Counted from the stretch's first letter, positions 22,417 through 33,694 are shown. The stretch: 64,000 nt of DNA from Macrostomum hystrix (GCA_950097015.1 CATNEN010000003.1:6040001-6104000); one strand, 5' to 3'. Notes: generated by a model not told the origin, from the letters alone. Translations and numbers: made by a program.

Positions 22417-23202
22417 CTAGCGGACTTGCTTTAGATGCACATCCAGATATTCGTCGCTCTGGTATTCTTCCGCGTCTCTGTGATGTTGTGCAATGTTATT
22501 ATCGGCCAAAGAGTCGCAGGAGGCGGCGTTTTCGTTCTCAAACGGTCCAGACAGGATCAGGCGATCCCGCAGTTGCAGCTGATCGTAAGCCAAGTCGTCT
22601 GCTGGCTTATCGGCTGTTGCAGTAGTTGGTACAGTTTGCTGCAGATTCGGCAGCGCAGCTCGGACGAGACTACCGCTAGCTTTAGACTGACCGAGGGCTG
22701 TGTTGGGACGTTGCGAGCGGGCCTGCTGAGTGTGGCATTCCAGCGCTGCCTGCGCGACGGGAATCGGCCGGCTGGACGCAATGGTTCCCGCGCCAGCTTG
22801 TTGGGCAAGGTAAAATGCTGGTCGACGATCCATTTCCAAGACGGCGTTAGCCAGATCCATGTGTCGTCGCTCCTCATCGATGCTGCTCTCCCAGCTGAGG
22901 GCGCCACCCTGGCGGTACATGGCGGCTGTGGCGGCAGCCGCTGAGATGCTCTGTCTCTGGAAGCTGTTGTGCACCCATCCGGGCTCGTCGATTTCCGAAT
23001 TTCTCGAACTCTGCCGACGCAACTTCGCACAGATGTACATTAGCCCCAGAAAGAAGATAAGCAATAGAAGGGTTAGGAGCGAAGCAAATCCTGCAACAGC
23101 CAGATTGTTGAAGTTGACTCTGTAGTTGTAGATAGTCATGTTGGTCCGGCTAACCAGAGTTTGATCCGGCGGACTTACAGCAGAATCATTGTTGAAGTCC
23201 AT
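22417..23202 (-). CDS. Single-pass membrane protein, 261 aa, unknown family
   Basis: Uninterrupted frame from ATG (23202) to TAG (22417). The N-terminal 33 residues carry an NMT glycosylation sequon (N21), followed by one strong hydrophobic segment (about 34-59, GFASLLTLLLLIFFLGLMY) and a basic stop-transfer KLRRQ. There is no signal peptide, so a type III (N-out) topology is likely. The cytosolic tail is low complexity (Ala, Gln, Ser) and has acidic stretches near the end. Codon use and G+C are higher than in the surroundings, unlike a chance frame. A stop codon (TAG) lies two codons upstream of the ATG, and a pyrimidine run plus AG (TTTCTAAAAG) just before that may be a splice acceptor. No known domain is recognised. 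Confidence 0.7.
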   Translation of the reverse strand: MDFNNDSAVSPPDQTLVSRTNMTIYNYRVNFNNLAVAGFASLLTLLLLIFFLGLMYICAKLRRQSSRNSEIDEPGWVHNSFQRQSISAAAATAAMYRQGGALSWESSIDEERRHMDLANAVLEMDRRPAFYLAQQAGAGTIASSRPIPVAQAALECHTQQARSQRPNTALGQSKASGSLVRAALPNLQQTVPTTATADKPADDLAYDQLQLRDRLILSGPFENENAASCDSLADNNIAQHHRDAEEYQSDEYLDVHLKQVR

Positions 23203-24010
23203 AATCTATTAGTTCTTTTAGAAAGGAAACAAGAAGGTTTTCCTTTTTTGTTTGATGCGCTTTTATCGAATTGAATTGAATCTGGCTGTTAGCGCTCTAG
23301 CTAGTATACACTTGCAGTGGTTGCAGCTAGGTTAAATACTATAGTTCGTATAAACACATGCTATGCATAGCTGGTTTTTATAGTTGGTAACAAGGAAAGC
23401 CATCAAATTATGTACGTGCAGCTGAATCAAAAGAAAATTCGATACGCATACATTAATTGCCAACTTAAACCGGAAGAAATAATAAGAATTGATATATATG
23501 AAATGTGAAAGATCTATAGACGGCGCGAAGCTACATTAGTATAACTTTCTAACTACGGCAAAACCAAGTTTAACAGGGCTTCGTATATACGAGCTATATT
23601 TCGTTGTTTACCGTGGGGTCCATGCCAATATTCTTGGTTAGTATAAATTGACATCAGGTGCAGCAAATGCTGATTCTAGTCGACAGAATTTGTTTCGTTT
23701 ACTCTCGCGATCTTTGGTTTCTCATCGTCGCTTTTTGAACCGACTGTCCCTAAACATTCCGATGTACACTGCAAGGATGCCTGGCTCACACAGCTGAATT
23801 GCATGATTTGTACACTACTGTACACATTTTAAAAGCCACAGAACTTGTATATCTGCTATGCGATGCAAAGCTGCAGTCCGTATACAAAAATTAAAAAAGA
23901 CATGAAATACAAGAACTTGTACACATAAACTAGTCATGGCAGTTAAATATAATGATGAACCACAGCTTTTGCATAGAACCACATCTTAAATTATGTTGTG
24001 CATGCATCGT
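23203..24010. other. Upstream/intergenic region, nothing recognised
   Basis: AT-rich sequence that should include the promoter of the minus-strand gene. No array, RNA gene or coding exon was seen. Confidence 0.4.
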
Positions 24011-24115
24011 GCAGTAGTGTAGCCAGGATTTTTTCGAAGGGGGGCGCCTCTGCAGGGGGCGCCACTACCAGAGGGGTGCCACACTACCAGGGGGGAGGGC
24101 GCCACACCCAAGCCC
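24011..24115. mobile_element. Possible transposable-element remnant (GTAGCCAGGATTTTT motif)
   Basis: A GC-rich stretch opens with GTAGCCAGGATTTTTTCG followed by repeated GGGGGGCGCC and GCCACACTACC segments. Terminal sequences of this style are common in dispersed invertebrate elements. No partner end or target duplication was found, so the family is unknown. Confidence 0.25.
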
Positions 24116-25623
24116 AACTGTGTACGATTTATTGGCAAATCAAATAACTTCATCGATGTAGGCAATGCAACAATTTTTCAAATTCTCGGGAACGTATTTT
24201 TACGTCCCTTTGCAACCAGCAGTGGAGGTCCCCGAATTCTGGACTCAGGAAATTGCAGATGAAACATATCGCGCAATGATAAGTTCGTTTTTATGATCAT
24301 GAGTAAAAGTTACATGCATGTTATGCAAATCTGCTTTACGAATTCTTTTTCTAAGAATTAGCTAATTTGCTACGTTTTTAAATAACGTTACATAACGACT
24401 AGCAAATTAAATATACTCGTATTTTGGCTTAAATTTAACTTATCGATTTCCATGAAACTATAAGAAGCGGAATTTACTGTTTCACTAGATCGTGGATCGT
24501 GATAGGGTTTTCAAAATAGCAATAAAAATGTCCTCTCTTTACTTATTTTTTAATTTTGCTTAAATTTACTTTAGATAATTTTGTAAAAGTATCTTATTCA
24601 TGTATTGGTTAACTTAGAAATCAGCGGTATTATTTTAAGAGCCTAAGACGTACTTGCTGTTGCTGTTGCTAGCTAGTATCTAGGAACTTTTTCTCGCTGG
24701 AGCTAAGACAGGTGAGATTTACTCCGCGGTGTGAGTGTGTGCCTGTGTACAGTGTACTTATACAACAGACTTATAAATTATTTTGGATGTGGATGCAATC
24801 TGAACTGCACCTAGATTTATTAATTTATGTATTTCTGATCTGCTGTAATAACTTTTATTGTATCTGCTGTAATAACTTTTATTGTATCTGCTGTATTAAC
24901 TTTTATTTATCAAAAACATTTTGGAAAGTTTGTTACAAGTGTTTTCTTTGACAATATTCATATACAAGTTGCAAGATTATAAGGTCGTTTTGTTTCTTGA
25001 ATTTGAATTTTGATACCTTACTTTTTGCACCATTTTTATTTTATTTTGGCCTATCCTAAATAGGCAAATATTATACCAGGATACTGATTATGAATGATAC
25101 AAACATCTTATGCAAACTATGTCAAGAACATTTTTAATCTGAATATTTGCCATAAATTTCCTGGATGAACAATGTGATCTAGATTTTGGGTAGAGCCTTT
25201 TGATAGGCCTATTACTAAAATGAACTAGAAATGATAAAGTTACTAAAGAAAATTTTTAAATCACTAGCCAACAAATATTTCTAGAAACAGTTGCAAAGCT
25301 GTGTTTTTATTAACATTTCTTATTCATTTATGTACTCATAAGTTGATATAATTATGTACTCATCCAGAACTAAAGTGAAGTCAAATTTTATATTCTCATG
25401 TTTATTGTAACAAGCAATAGAAAATAGTTCTACAAATTATGTTGCTGTCTCTTCGCTATTTTAAATGGATACTCTAGTAAAAAACATCCTAAGACAAACA
25501 GATAGACATTCTAGATCTAAATACATCTAAGCTAAGTATAGGCCTACCTAGCTCTGTATTTGGTTAGAAATGTTTTAGCAAAACCTAATATGAGGTTATT
25601 GTATGTTAATCAATTAGCTGTGT
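24116..25623. other. Intergenic AT-rich sequence with a small 24-bp triplication
   Basis: Three tandem copies of a 24-bp unit with core TCTGCTGTAATAACTTTT lie at about 24838-24906. Otherwise no gene, RNA or array is seen. Confidence 0.4.
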
Positions 25624-25624
25624 A

Positions 25625-25688
25625 TAAGAGCAAGTATAATAATAATAATCTACACATCGTTTTAACTCAGTTAGTATACTTGCTCTTA
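25625..25688. repeat. 14-bp perfect inverted repeat
   Basis: TAAGAGCAAGTATA (25625-25638) is the exact reverse complement of TATACTTGCTCTTA (25675-25688), with a 36-base loop containing (AAT)n. It sits directly before a SINE-like head and could be a remnant of a foldback element or a chance hairpin. Confidence 0.5.
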
Positions 25689-25689
25689 A

Positions 25690-26035
25690 GAAGGGTCAGT
25701 GGCAAAGTGGTTGACATGTTTGCCTCTCCCACTAAGGTCCCTAATTTTGATTCCATAGTGATGCCACATTTATTTGGGGTGTAGCCATGGAGAGAAGGCT
25801 TTGAGGCATTTATGCTTTTATGCCCTTGAAGGCCAACCTCTAAGGCATAGTGAAGTGTACCATGCCTAAAGAAGAGAAAGTCAGGGCAGTTGTATACACC
25901 TGTGTGAGTGTGTGCCTATATACAGTATCTGTATGCATGTGTGCTCAGGAGTCAGCAAAATGGGCAGAATTGCCTCCTTGCTGGCTATGGGTCTAGTGTC
26001 ACTAAAACATTACCTATAGCCCTCCTACAATTAAT
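25690..26035 (+). mobile_element. tRNA-derived SINE-like copy, degenerate
   Basis: GGGTCAGTGGCAAAGTGGTT (25695-25714) matches a tRNA A-box region and TTTTGATTCC (25747-25756) a decayed B box at the right distance. A few hundred bases of non-tRNA body follow without coding capacity. The 3' boundary is uncertain. Confidence 0.45.
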
Positions 26036-26230
26036 GCGTGTAAAATAAAGTAACCTATTTGATGAGCTAATAATTAGCTAGAATTATTTTATTATAAGAT
26101 GAAGTAGATAATTAGTATCTATGTAACAGGGCTTATGACTCTACTTTTCTCTCTCTCTAATTCTTGTATTCTCCATTATACCTTATCTTGGTGACCCTTA
26201 AAAGGGCCGTTTTAACTCCACAACTCTTAT

Positions 26231-26527
26231 GTTGTGGGCATACATGCGCAACACCTGGCCGACCCGGCCGAACCGGCCGGGTGAAACGAGGGCCAAGCAA
26301 GGTAAGTCTCAAAAACCAATTGACCAAGCGCAAAAAAATCAAAGGGGGGACCAAGGGACAAAAAAGGAAGGCGTGAAGAAAAGGAAAAAGGGGAGAGAAA
26401 AAGAGAGCAAATGAGAGCAAAGTAAGTCCTAAATAGAGCAATGAAATGAACTAAGTTGCAAATGAGAGCAAAAACTAAGTCGCACGGCCGGCTAAGATTT
26501 GGGAGGTTGCGCATGTATGGTTGTGGG
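26231..26527. mobile_element. hAT-like MITE with 14-bp TIRs and 8-bp target duplication
   Basis: The element spans 26239-26519 (281 bp). Its ends are perfect inverted repeats, CATACATGCGCAAC and GTTGCGCATGTATG. Both sides are flanked by the same 8 bases, GTTGTGGG (26231-26238 and 26520-26527). Eight-base duplications and TIRs beginning with CA are typical of hAT-superfamily transposons. The interior has GGCCGG-type palindromes near both ends and a purine-rich middle with no transposase, so it is non-autonomous. The perfect TIRs and target duplication suggest recent insertion. Confidence 0.75.
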
Positions 26528-26559
26528 CTTCCCTTAAGGTAGCGCTTTTGCACTGGCAC

Positions 26560-27340
26560 GAGTGGTTTATCCTTCTAAGGCACTGGTCTCTTATTCCCCA
26601 GTCTTAGCTGTGCGTTTCTCCAGGATTAGAGGGCCACAGCCTCAATCTCTGTCTTATTTCACTCTGGACACTATTTCCTTAGTATATTGAATAACACAAC
26701 AATTTCCTTTTCAAAGATGTTACTCAGATATAGCCTTTCTTTGGCTCACTGGCAAGGTGTATTTTTAACAGTAAACTTTTCTTTTTTTGTATATTGTTAT
26801 TAAAATTTTGTTTTAATAAAAAATTTCCCTAAAATATATAAAATATTTAGAATATATTATGGCATATAGATTTTTAAGTGCAAACATAAAAATATTTGAA
26901 AAATACTGTTTATCACAAAAATATTGAACTATTACATCTACACATTTAAAAAAACTTTCAGAAAGCAATGTTTCAAATGTAATCATTTAAATTGGTCAGT
27001 TGTTTTTTGTGGACTTTTATTTATGAAGTGAAGACTCTTTGGATTCTCATGTGGAATGGCCTACTAGCTAGCTGTGTAATTTTTTTATTTCTTTTCAAAG
27101 AAGCAATATTTTTTTAAACCAAAACAGAAATATATATATAGAAATAGTATTTTTAAATATTTTGCCTTTAATTGTTGTATTTATTTTTATAGCTTTTTGA
27201 TAAGTGTGTTTAACACAAATGTCCATATGTTCATGTGTCTTTTCGTAAGTTGAAAAATTAATGAAACATTTAAACTTTAGACTAAACACTATGAGACTTA
27301 AGAAATGAGGAAAATTTAAGATAATGTTTTTTAATTGTTC
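26560..27340. other. Intergenic AT-rich sequence upstream of the transporter gene
   Basis: No coding exon, array or RNA is recognised. The stretch ends in the pyrimidine-rich TTTTTTAATTGTTCCAG, a good splice acceptor at 27344. Confidence 0.4.
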
Positions 27341-27377
27341 CAGTGAAGTTCAGTGTTATTTTACTCTTAAACAAAAT

Positions 27378-27554
27378 ATGTACAGCTCCGGTAATCTTCA
27401 TCCACACTCGAGCTCATCAATGTGGTCCAGTTCTACCAGAGCCACTGTAGCATTGTGCTCATTGGCAAATTTTATCAATTCAGCTGATCGGGTCATCATG
27501 CCGATCACTATTATTTCTATGGCACAGCAGTTCGGTTGGTCTATGCACGATCAG
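27378..27554 (+). CDS. SLC17-like transporter, coding exon 1
   Basis: Encodes a short Ser/His-rich N-terminus and the first membrane helix with NSADRVIMP, ending at donor TCAG|GTGAGT in phase 0. The frame is open to 27324, but that upstream part overlaps the probable acceptor TTGTTCCAG. Confidence 0.75.
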
Positions 27555-30500
27555 GTGAGTCGGTATTGGAAATTTTAATTTTTTATTAACAATTAACTTA
27601 ATGTTTCGCTGTGTCTTAATCACTTTTCTTACCACCTATGAGCTTTGGTATATTCAAGGATTCTGACTTGCTACAATGCGCTATTTTGATGAACTAAAAA
27701 AAGTAGCTTAATAAAGTCCGTGTTGACATGGCGGGACTGTTTTCAAACGCAGAAAAATAATTGGTTGTTGAGTGTCAAGCTGCGACAAACATGCTTATCT
27801 GAGACCATTTTCAATTTTGTCCTTTTTAAGCCTTATCTCTTAACAACTCCTAATTTTAGTTGTCAGCTGATCTTATACAGTGTTTCTCTTTGATAATTCT
27901 TGTAAATTAAGTTGTCTTCGCTATTCTTTTTTCTAATTAAATTAGTTTTTAAAAAGATTAGTTTCGTGACAAGTATTGTCTTTGCGTATTTTTTCCGGTT
28001 TTATTAACGTAGATTTTTGCAAGTTAAAACAAATCTTCCGTTTTTTTCAATCGCGTATTCTTTTAGGGCACCATTCTATCGGCATTTTCCGTTGGCTACA
28101 TCGCGTCAACTTTGGTTGCCGGCTCAGCCGCTAGGCGCTACGGCGGAAAATTGGTGCTAACAATGGCAGTAGCTCTTTGGTCTGTTTCCACTTTATTGAC
28201 GCCTAGTTGCGCAAGCTCATTCTCGGCTTTGGTTATGTGTCGCCTAGCGTTGGGTCTGGGCGAAGGTCTAGGCTTGCCGGCAATTTTTCATCTGTTGGCT
28301 TTGAGAGTGCCGCCGGAGCAGAGATCGACAGCGTTTGGCTATTTAGTTGCCATGGGGTCGGCTGGTCAGACCTTATCAACTTTAGTCTGTCCTCATTTGG
28401 AGTGGAGCGCGCCATTTTATCTATTTGGCTTCTCCGGCATCGCCTGGGTCATTGTCTGGTTGGCTAGCTTTCGCGACGATCGCCGCAGCGGCGTCTGCTC
28501 TTCAACAGGTTCGGCTGCGACGGATGAAGAAAGTGGCGTTGGCGCCGGTAGCTCTTCGGGCATCATCTCTGGCGATCCTTTGGTGAGTGTGAATGATGAT
28601 CTGATTCTTGTACGGAATGATGCTCTGATTCTTGTACGGATTGATGCTCTGATTCTTGTACGGAATGATGCTCTGATTCTTGTACGAAATGATGCTCTGA
28701 TTCTTGTACGGATTGATGCTCTGATTCTTGTACGGATTGATGCTCAGATTCTTGTACGGAATGATGCTCTGATTCTTGTACGGAATGATGCTCTGATTCT
28801 TGTACGGAATGATGATCTGATTCTTGTACGGAATGATGCTCTGATTCCTGTACGGATTGATGCTCTGATTCTTGTACGGAATGATGCTCTGATTCTTGTA
28901 CGGAATGATGCTCTGATTCTTGTACGGAATGATGATCTGATTCTTGTACGGATTGATGCTCCGATTCTTGTACGGAATGATGCTCTGATTCTTGTACGGA
29001 ATGATGCTCTGATTCTTGTACGGAATGATGATCTGATTCTTGTACGGAATGATGCTCTGATTCCTGTACGGATTGATGCTCTGATTCTTGTACGGAATGA
29101 TGCTCTGATTCTTGTACGGAATGATGCTCTGATTCTTGTACGGAATGATGATCTGATTCTTGTACGGATTGATGCTCCGATTCTTGTACGGAATGATGCT
29201 CTGATTCTTGTACGGAATGATGCTCTGATTCTTGTACGGAATGATGATCTGATTCTTGTACGGAATGATGCTCTGATTCTTGTACGGAATGATGCTCTGT
29301 TTCTTGTACGGAATGATGCTCTGATTCTTGTACGGAATGATGCTCTGATTCTTGTACGGAATGATGCTCTGATTCTTGTACGGAATGATGCTCTGATTCT
29401 TGTACGGAATGATGCTCTGATTCTTGTACGGAATGATGCTCTGATTCTTCTGCGGAATGGTTCTCTGATTCATGAAAAAATAATGCTCTGATTTTGATTT
29501 AGGAATGATGTCTTGTTTATATGTGATGTTATGCAATAGCTAAAACAAGTGTGTTTCCATATTTAAAGTCACAATAACAATTTCAGTATCGCTTGTTGTG
29601 TTGTGTAAGTTTTATTACCGAGTCTAATATTTATTGGTGATTTCATTATTGCAAAATAGTCGTAAATTTGGAGTTCTGCATTTTGCTGAGAAAATTGCTA
29701 TTTAGAAATAGAATTATTTTTCTTTTTAATATTTGACCATCATGAGTTACTTCTCTCTTATCGTAAACCCCTTATCGTCCATGGTTTTTTGGAATAAAAA
29801 AGAAAAGGTGATACGTCTGGCTTTCACTTTGGTCCGTTTTATTTGGTTAGTTCCCATTCTTATCTCATCTACTTCTCACCCCATCTCATCTCCTTCTCAC
29901 CCCATCTAATCTACTTCTCACCTATCTCATCTACTTCTCACCTATCTCATCTACTTCTCACTCCTTCTCATCGACTTCTTACCCCATCTCATCTACTTCT
30001 CACTCCTTCTCATCGACTTCTTACCCCATCTCATCTACTTCTCACTCCTTCTCATCGACTTCTCACCCCATCTCATCTACTTCTCACCCCATCTCATCTC
30101 CTTCTCACCCCATCTAATCGACTTCTCACCTATCTCATCTACTTCTCACTCCATCTCATCTACTTCTCACTCCATCTCAACTACTTCTTACTCCATCTCA
30201 TCTACTTCTCACCCCTTCTCATCTACTTCTTACTCCATCTCATCTACTTCTCACCCCTTCTCATCTATTTCTTACTCCATCTCATATACTTCTCACCTAT
30301 CTCATCGACTTCTCACCTTTCTCATCTACTTCTCACTCCATCTCATCTACCTCTTACTCCTTCTTATCTACTTCTCACCCCATCTCATCTACTTCTCACC
30401 TATCTCATCTACTTCTCACCCCATCCCATCTGATCCACTTTACTATAACTCACGTGTCTCTATCAGTTTTAGGTATAATTTTATATTGTATTTATTTTTA

Positions 30501-33500
30501 TTTTTTTTGTTTTATCTACTTTAACTTTAAAATATAAACAGTGTCTTTACCGCGTCAGTGCCCGATCCGACAATAATTAATGTCTAATAATAGTTTCCTT
30601 GTATATATTTTTATTTTCAGTCAGGTTCTACTGTTCGTTGGTTTGAGTACATAAATCACTGGCCATTGTGGGCAATCTACATTGCTCATTTCTCGATGAA
30701 CTGGTCCAACTACATCATTATGAACTGGCTGCCAACTTACATGTCCAGAACTTTAGGCGCTGACAAGAATGAGATTATGTTTACAGCCGCGCCTTATATT
30801 CTCAACTCGATTGTTGGCATTGGTGAGTTAATTTCTCACTGATTTTTGGTTATATTAGATTAAAACAATCGAAGAGTATTACACGTCAAAACTTCTAAAC
30901 TATACATTTTTACACAGTTTTTGGCTTTTTTGTAAATCGATTAAGATTTTTCCGGTTTTTAGTTGTAAATGAGTCATTAATGTTCCAAGTATTTAAATGA
31001 AGTCCATGATTTGTCATTTTTTCAAATCAAACTTCAAGTTTTGAAGAATTATTTCTATCTTTTGTTCATTTTTTTCTATAAACTCATAATTGCAGATTTA
31101 GAAAAATTCCGGATTAAAAAAACTCACTTTAAGTAAAATTTCCTTTTTTTAACAAAACTCGCAGATTTAACTAAAAACCTAGTTTTTAAAAATTAAACTT
31201 ACTGATATTTTATTCATTTCCCGGGTTTAAGAAACGAAAATTACATTTTGCGTAAATTCTCAGGTTTTCAAATAAAAGTCGTAGGTTTACGACTACGTAA
31301 ATTTCCGTTTTTTTTAAAAAGTCGCCGCAGATTTGACAAAAAATTCCGGGTTTTCAAAACAAACTCGCTTTTCGTAAAATTTCCGGGTTTTTCTTAACCA
31401 AACGCGACGATTTCACAAAAAAACGCGCGTTTTTTTATTAAACTCACGGGTTTTGCTCTTCATTTTCCGGGTTTTAGAAACGAAGCTCAGATTTTACGTA
31501 AATTTTCTTGTTTTCAAATTAAGGTCGTATACGACTTTACATAAATTTCCGTCTTTTCAAAATAAAAGTTGCAGATTTGACGTAATTTTTCTAGGTTTTC
31601 GAATCTAACGCGCAGATTTTACGTTTTTTTAATTAGAGCAACTATAGTTTTGTTTATTTGTGTCTTTATTAAGTTTATGTCTTACATTACTGCTTATTAA
31701 CCTACATTTCAGAATTTATTATTTTTATTTCTATAAAAAAAGTTTTTTTATGACGTTTTTATTAATGACATTGGATTCTGAAGCAGCTTTTATAGTCCCC
31801 ACTTACCTAATACTTAGTACTAGTTCAATTGTATTCCCACCCTCCACAGCTACCGGCTATTTCTCCGATGCTCTAATTAGAAAGCGTTGGTCAATACTTT
31901 CCGTTCGACGTTTGATGACTTTTATCGGCCTGATGGGTCCTGGACTGCTTATATTGGCATTCTCCGGTACTAACAGTCTACTCACCGCTGTGCTGTAAGT
32001 CTGTCCGACCTGTTACTGCTAATTCTTGTTTTTTTGTAAGCTTAGATGTTGATTTTCGCAGTAGCGTCATCTTCTGGTGCCACTGCGCCAAAACTACTTA
32101 TTATTTTTCTTCTTTCATTTTCTTTAGATCAATACCTAGTATTCCACTCTCATTTACTATTCTCATTTCTTCTTTTTCTCTCTAATCTTCTCTCTCCTCT
32201 CTTATCTTCTCTCTCATCTCTCATCTTCTCTCTCATCTCTCATCTTCTCTCTCATCTCTCATCTTCTCTCTCATCTCTCTTATCTTCTCTCTCCTCTTTT
32301 ATCTTCTCTCTCATCTCTCATCTTCTCTCTCATCTCTCATCTTCTCTCTCATCTCTCTTATCTTCTCTCTCCTCTTTTATCTTCTCTCTCATCTCTCATC
32401 TTCTCTCTCATCTCTCATCTTCTCTCTCATCTCTCTTATCTTCTCTCTCCTCTTTTATCTTCTCTCTCATCTCTCATCTTCTCTCTCATCTCTCATCTTC
32501 TCTCTCATCTCTCATCTTCTCTCTCATCTCTCTTATCTTCTCTCTCCTCTTTTATCTTCTTTCTCATCTCTCATCTTCTCTCTCATCTCTCATCTTCTCT
32601 CTCATCTCTCATCTTCATTCTCTTCTCTGATCTTCTCTCTCCTCTCTCATCTTCTCTCTCATCTCTCATCTTCTCTCTCATCTCTCATCTTCTCTCTCAT
32701 CTCTTATCTTCTCTATCATCTCTCATCTTCTCTCTCATCTCTCATCTTCTCTCTCATCTCTCATCTTCTCTCTCATCTCTCTTATCTTCTCTCTCCTCTT
32801 TTATCTTCTCTCTCCTCTCTTATCTTCTCTCTCCTCTCTCATCTTCTCTCTCCTCTCTTATCTTCTCTCTCCTCTCTTATCTTCTCTCTCCTCTCTCATC
32901 TTCTCTCTCCTCTCTCATCTTCTCTCTCCTCTCTCATCTTTTCTCTCCTCTTTTATATTCTCTCTTATCTCTTGTATTCTCTCTCCTCTCTTATATTTTC
33001 TCTTCTCTCTTATCATCTCTCTTCTCTCTTATCTTTTCTCTCCTCTCTTATCTTCTCTACTCTTTCATTTTTCTCTCTCCTTTTTTATCTTCTCTCTCAT
33101 CTCTCATCTCATCTCTCATCTTCTCTCTCATCTCACATCTTCTCTCTCATCTCTTATCTAATCTCTCATCTTCTCTCTCATCTCTCATCTCATCTCTCAT
33201 CTTCTCTCTCATCTCTCATATTCTCTCTCTTTTATTTTCTCTCATGTTCTGTCCTCTTTTTTACCGATTATCTTTACTTTTACCACAGAAATTTAAACAG
33301 AACAGAACAATATCAATCTCCTTTAGTCTAATATCCCTGTCTATGGGCCTATCGGCGTGTAATTCGTCCGGCCACCTGGCTAATCACGCCGACGTCGCGC
33401 CCGGACACGCCGGTGTGACATTTGCCGTCTCGAATGTGTTTGCCACGATTCCCGGCGTTCTCTGCGGCCCATTAACGGCAGAATTAGTTACTAAGAGCGG

Positions 33501-33597
33501 CGGGCGCTGGTTCCCAGTTTATATCCTGGCCGGCCTAATGAACCTAGTCGGCGCTGTTGTCTACGCTAGCCAAAGCTCAGCGTCACAGATTTTGTAG
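27378..33597 (+). CDS. Major-facilitator transporter, SLC17/PHT4-like, five coding exons
   Basis: Multi-pass MFS anion transporter related to the SLC17 (sialin, phosphate, vesicular glutamate) and plant PHT4 families; the substrate cannot be read from sequence. Exons: 27378-27554, 28067-28582, 30621-30822, 31850-31994 and 33327-33597, 436 codons, with introns in phases 0, 0, 1, 2. Family signatures: NFINSADRVIMPITIISMAQQFGW (helix 1) and SVGYIASTLVAG; the MFS loop ARRYGGK; LALGLGEGLGLPAIFHLLA; WAIYIAHFSMNWSNYIIMNW with LPTYMSRTLG; ATGYFSDALIRK then SVRRLMTFIG; and NHADVAPGHAGVTFAVSNVF, the most typical SLC17 segment. Length is normal. ATG 27378 is chosen as the first in-frame Met downstream of a good acceptor at 27344; ATG 27324 lies within the acceptor pyrimidine tract. 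Confidence 0.85.
28067..28582 (+). CDS. SLC17-like transporter, coding exon 2
   Basis: 172 codons between acceptor TTTTAG and donor TTG|GTGAGT. It encodes helices 2-6 and the start of the central cytosolic loop (Ser/Gly-rich). Reading past the donor stays open through the adjoining 24-bp array for about 300 codons, so the splice site, not the open frame, defines the end. Confidence 0.88.
28594..29490. repeat. 24-bp minisatellite in transporter intron 2
   Basis: About 37 copies of a 24-bp unit with core GATGCTCTGATTCTTGTACG, starting about a dozen bases after the donor of exon 2. Subtypes (GATGATCTG, GGATTGATGCTC, ATTCCTGTACG) recur in the same order, showing a block duplication of about 216 bp (for example CTGATTCCTGTACG near 28845 and 29061). 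Both strands are stop-free in one frame; read-through would encode an eight-residue repeat (NDALILVR). Confidence 0.95.
29845..30425. repeat. About 20-bp pyrimidine-rich minisatellite in transporter intron 2
   Basis: Imperfect units of TCATCTACTTCTCACCCCA with CTCCTT, CACCTA and CGACTTCTTACC variants. This is a second, unrelated array in the same intron as the 24-bp one. Confidence 0.92.
30621..30822 (+). CDS. SLC17-like transporter, coding exon 3
   Basis: 202 bp from acceptor TTTTCAG to donor TTG|GTGAGT, leaving in phase 1. Encodes helix 7 and the following loop: WPLWAIYIAHFSMNWSNYII, NWLPTYMSRTLGADKNE, APYILNSIVGI. Confidence 0.88.
30930..31640. repeat. Highly degenerate AT-rich repeat in transporter intron 3
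   Basis: Phrases such as AATTTCCGGGTTTT, AACTCGCAGATTT and ACGTAAATTT recur about every 40-60 bases with many changes and indels. It looks like an old tandem array that has decayed, in contrast to the nearly uniform arrays elsewhere. Confidence 0.5.
31850..31994 (+). CDS. SLC17-like transporter, coding exon 4
   Basis: 145 bp between acceptor CTCCACAG and donor TGCT|GTAAGT, entering in phase 1 and leaving in phase 2. Encodes ATGYFSDALIRKRWSIL and SVRRLMTFIGLMGPGLL, the conserved loop and helix of SLC17-type carriers. Confidence 0.87.
32150..33245. repeat. 19-bp pyrimidine-rich minisatellite in transporter intron 4
   Basis: About 55 imperfect copies of ATCTTCTCTCTCATCTCTC with TCTTATC and CTCCTCTTTTATC variants in repeated blocks near 32,160-32,560. 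The strand bias toward C and T is complete, so homopurine-homopyrimidine structures are possible. Open frames here are artefacts. Confidence 0.95.
33327..33597 (+). CDS. SLC17-like transporter, coding exon 5 (C-terminus)
   Basis: 271 bp from acceptor CTCCTTTAG to TAG. Encodes the last helices, including NHADVAPGHAGVTFAVSNVF and ATIPGVLCGPLTAELV, then WFPVYILAGLMNLVGAVVYA and a very short tail. G+C rises sharply relative to the flanking array, as expected of coding sequence. Confidence 0.88.
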
Positions 33598-33694
33598 CGC
33601 CTAACATAAATAAGCGCTTCATACTACTGCTTGTGACATAGTAGTATGTAAAGAATTTTTTATGTAAAAAAATCTTTTTTAAACTGGAGAAGTT

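Noticed and set aside
22435-23125. Open frames overlapping the 22417-23202 gene in other frames and on the plus strand
   Set aside because: Shadow frames of a G+C-rich coding region; only the minus-strand 261-codon frame has a membrane helix, sequon and sensible start.
26157-26559. Open frames of 60-110 codons over the MITE
   Set aside because: They cross the terminal inverted repeats and target duplications and have no transposase features.
28502-29536. 344-codon minus-strand frame with PYKNQSII repeats
   Set aside because: Reverse-strand translation of the 24-bp array in transporter intron 2.
32046-33331. 194- and 119-codon Leu/Ser-rich frames resembling membrane proteins
   Set aside because: They are the 19-bp CT-rich array in transporter intron 4; hydrophobicity comes from C/T content.
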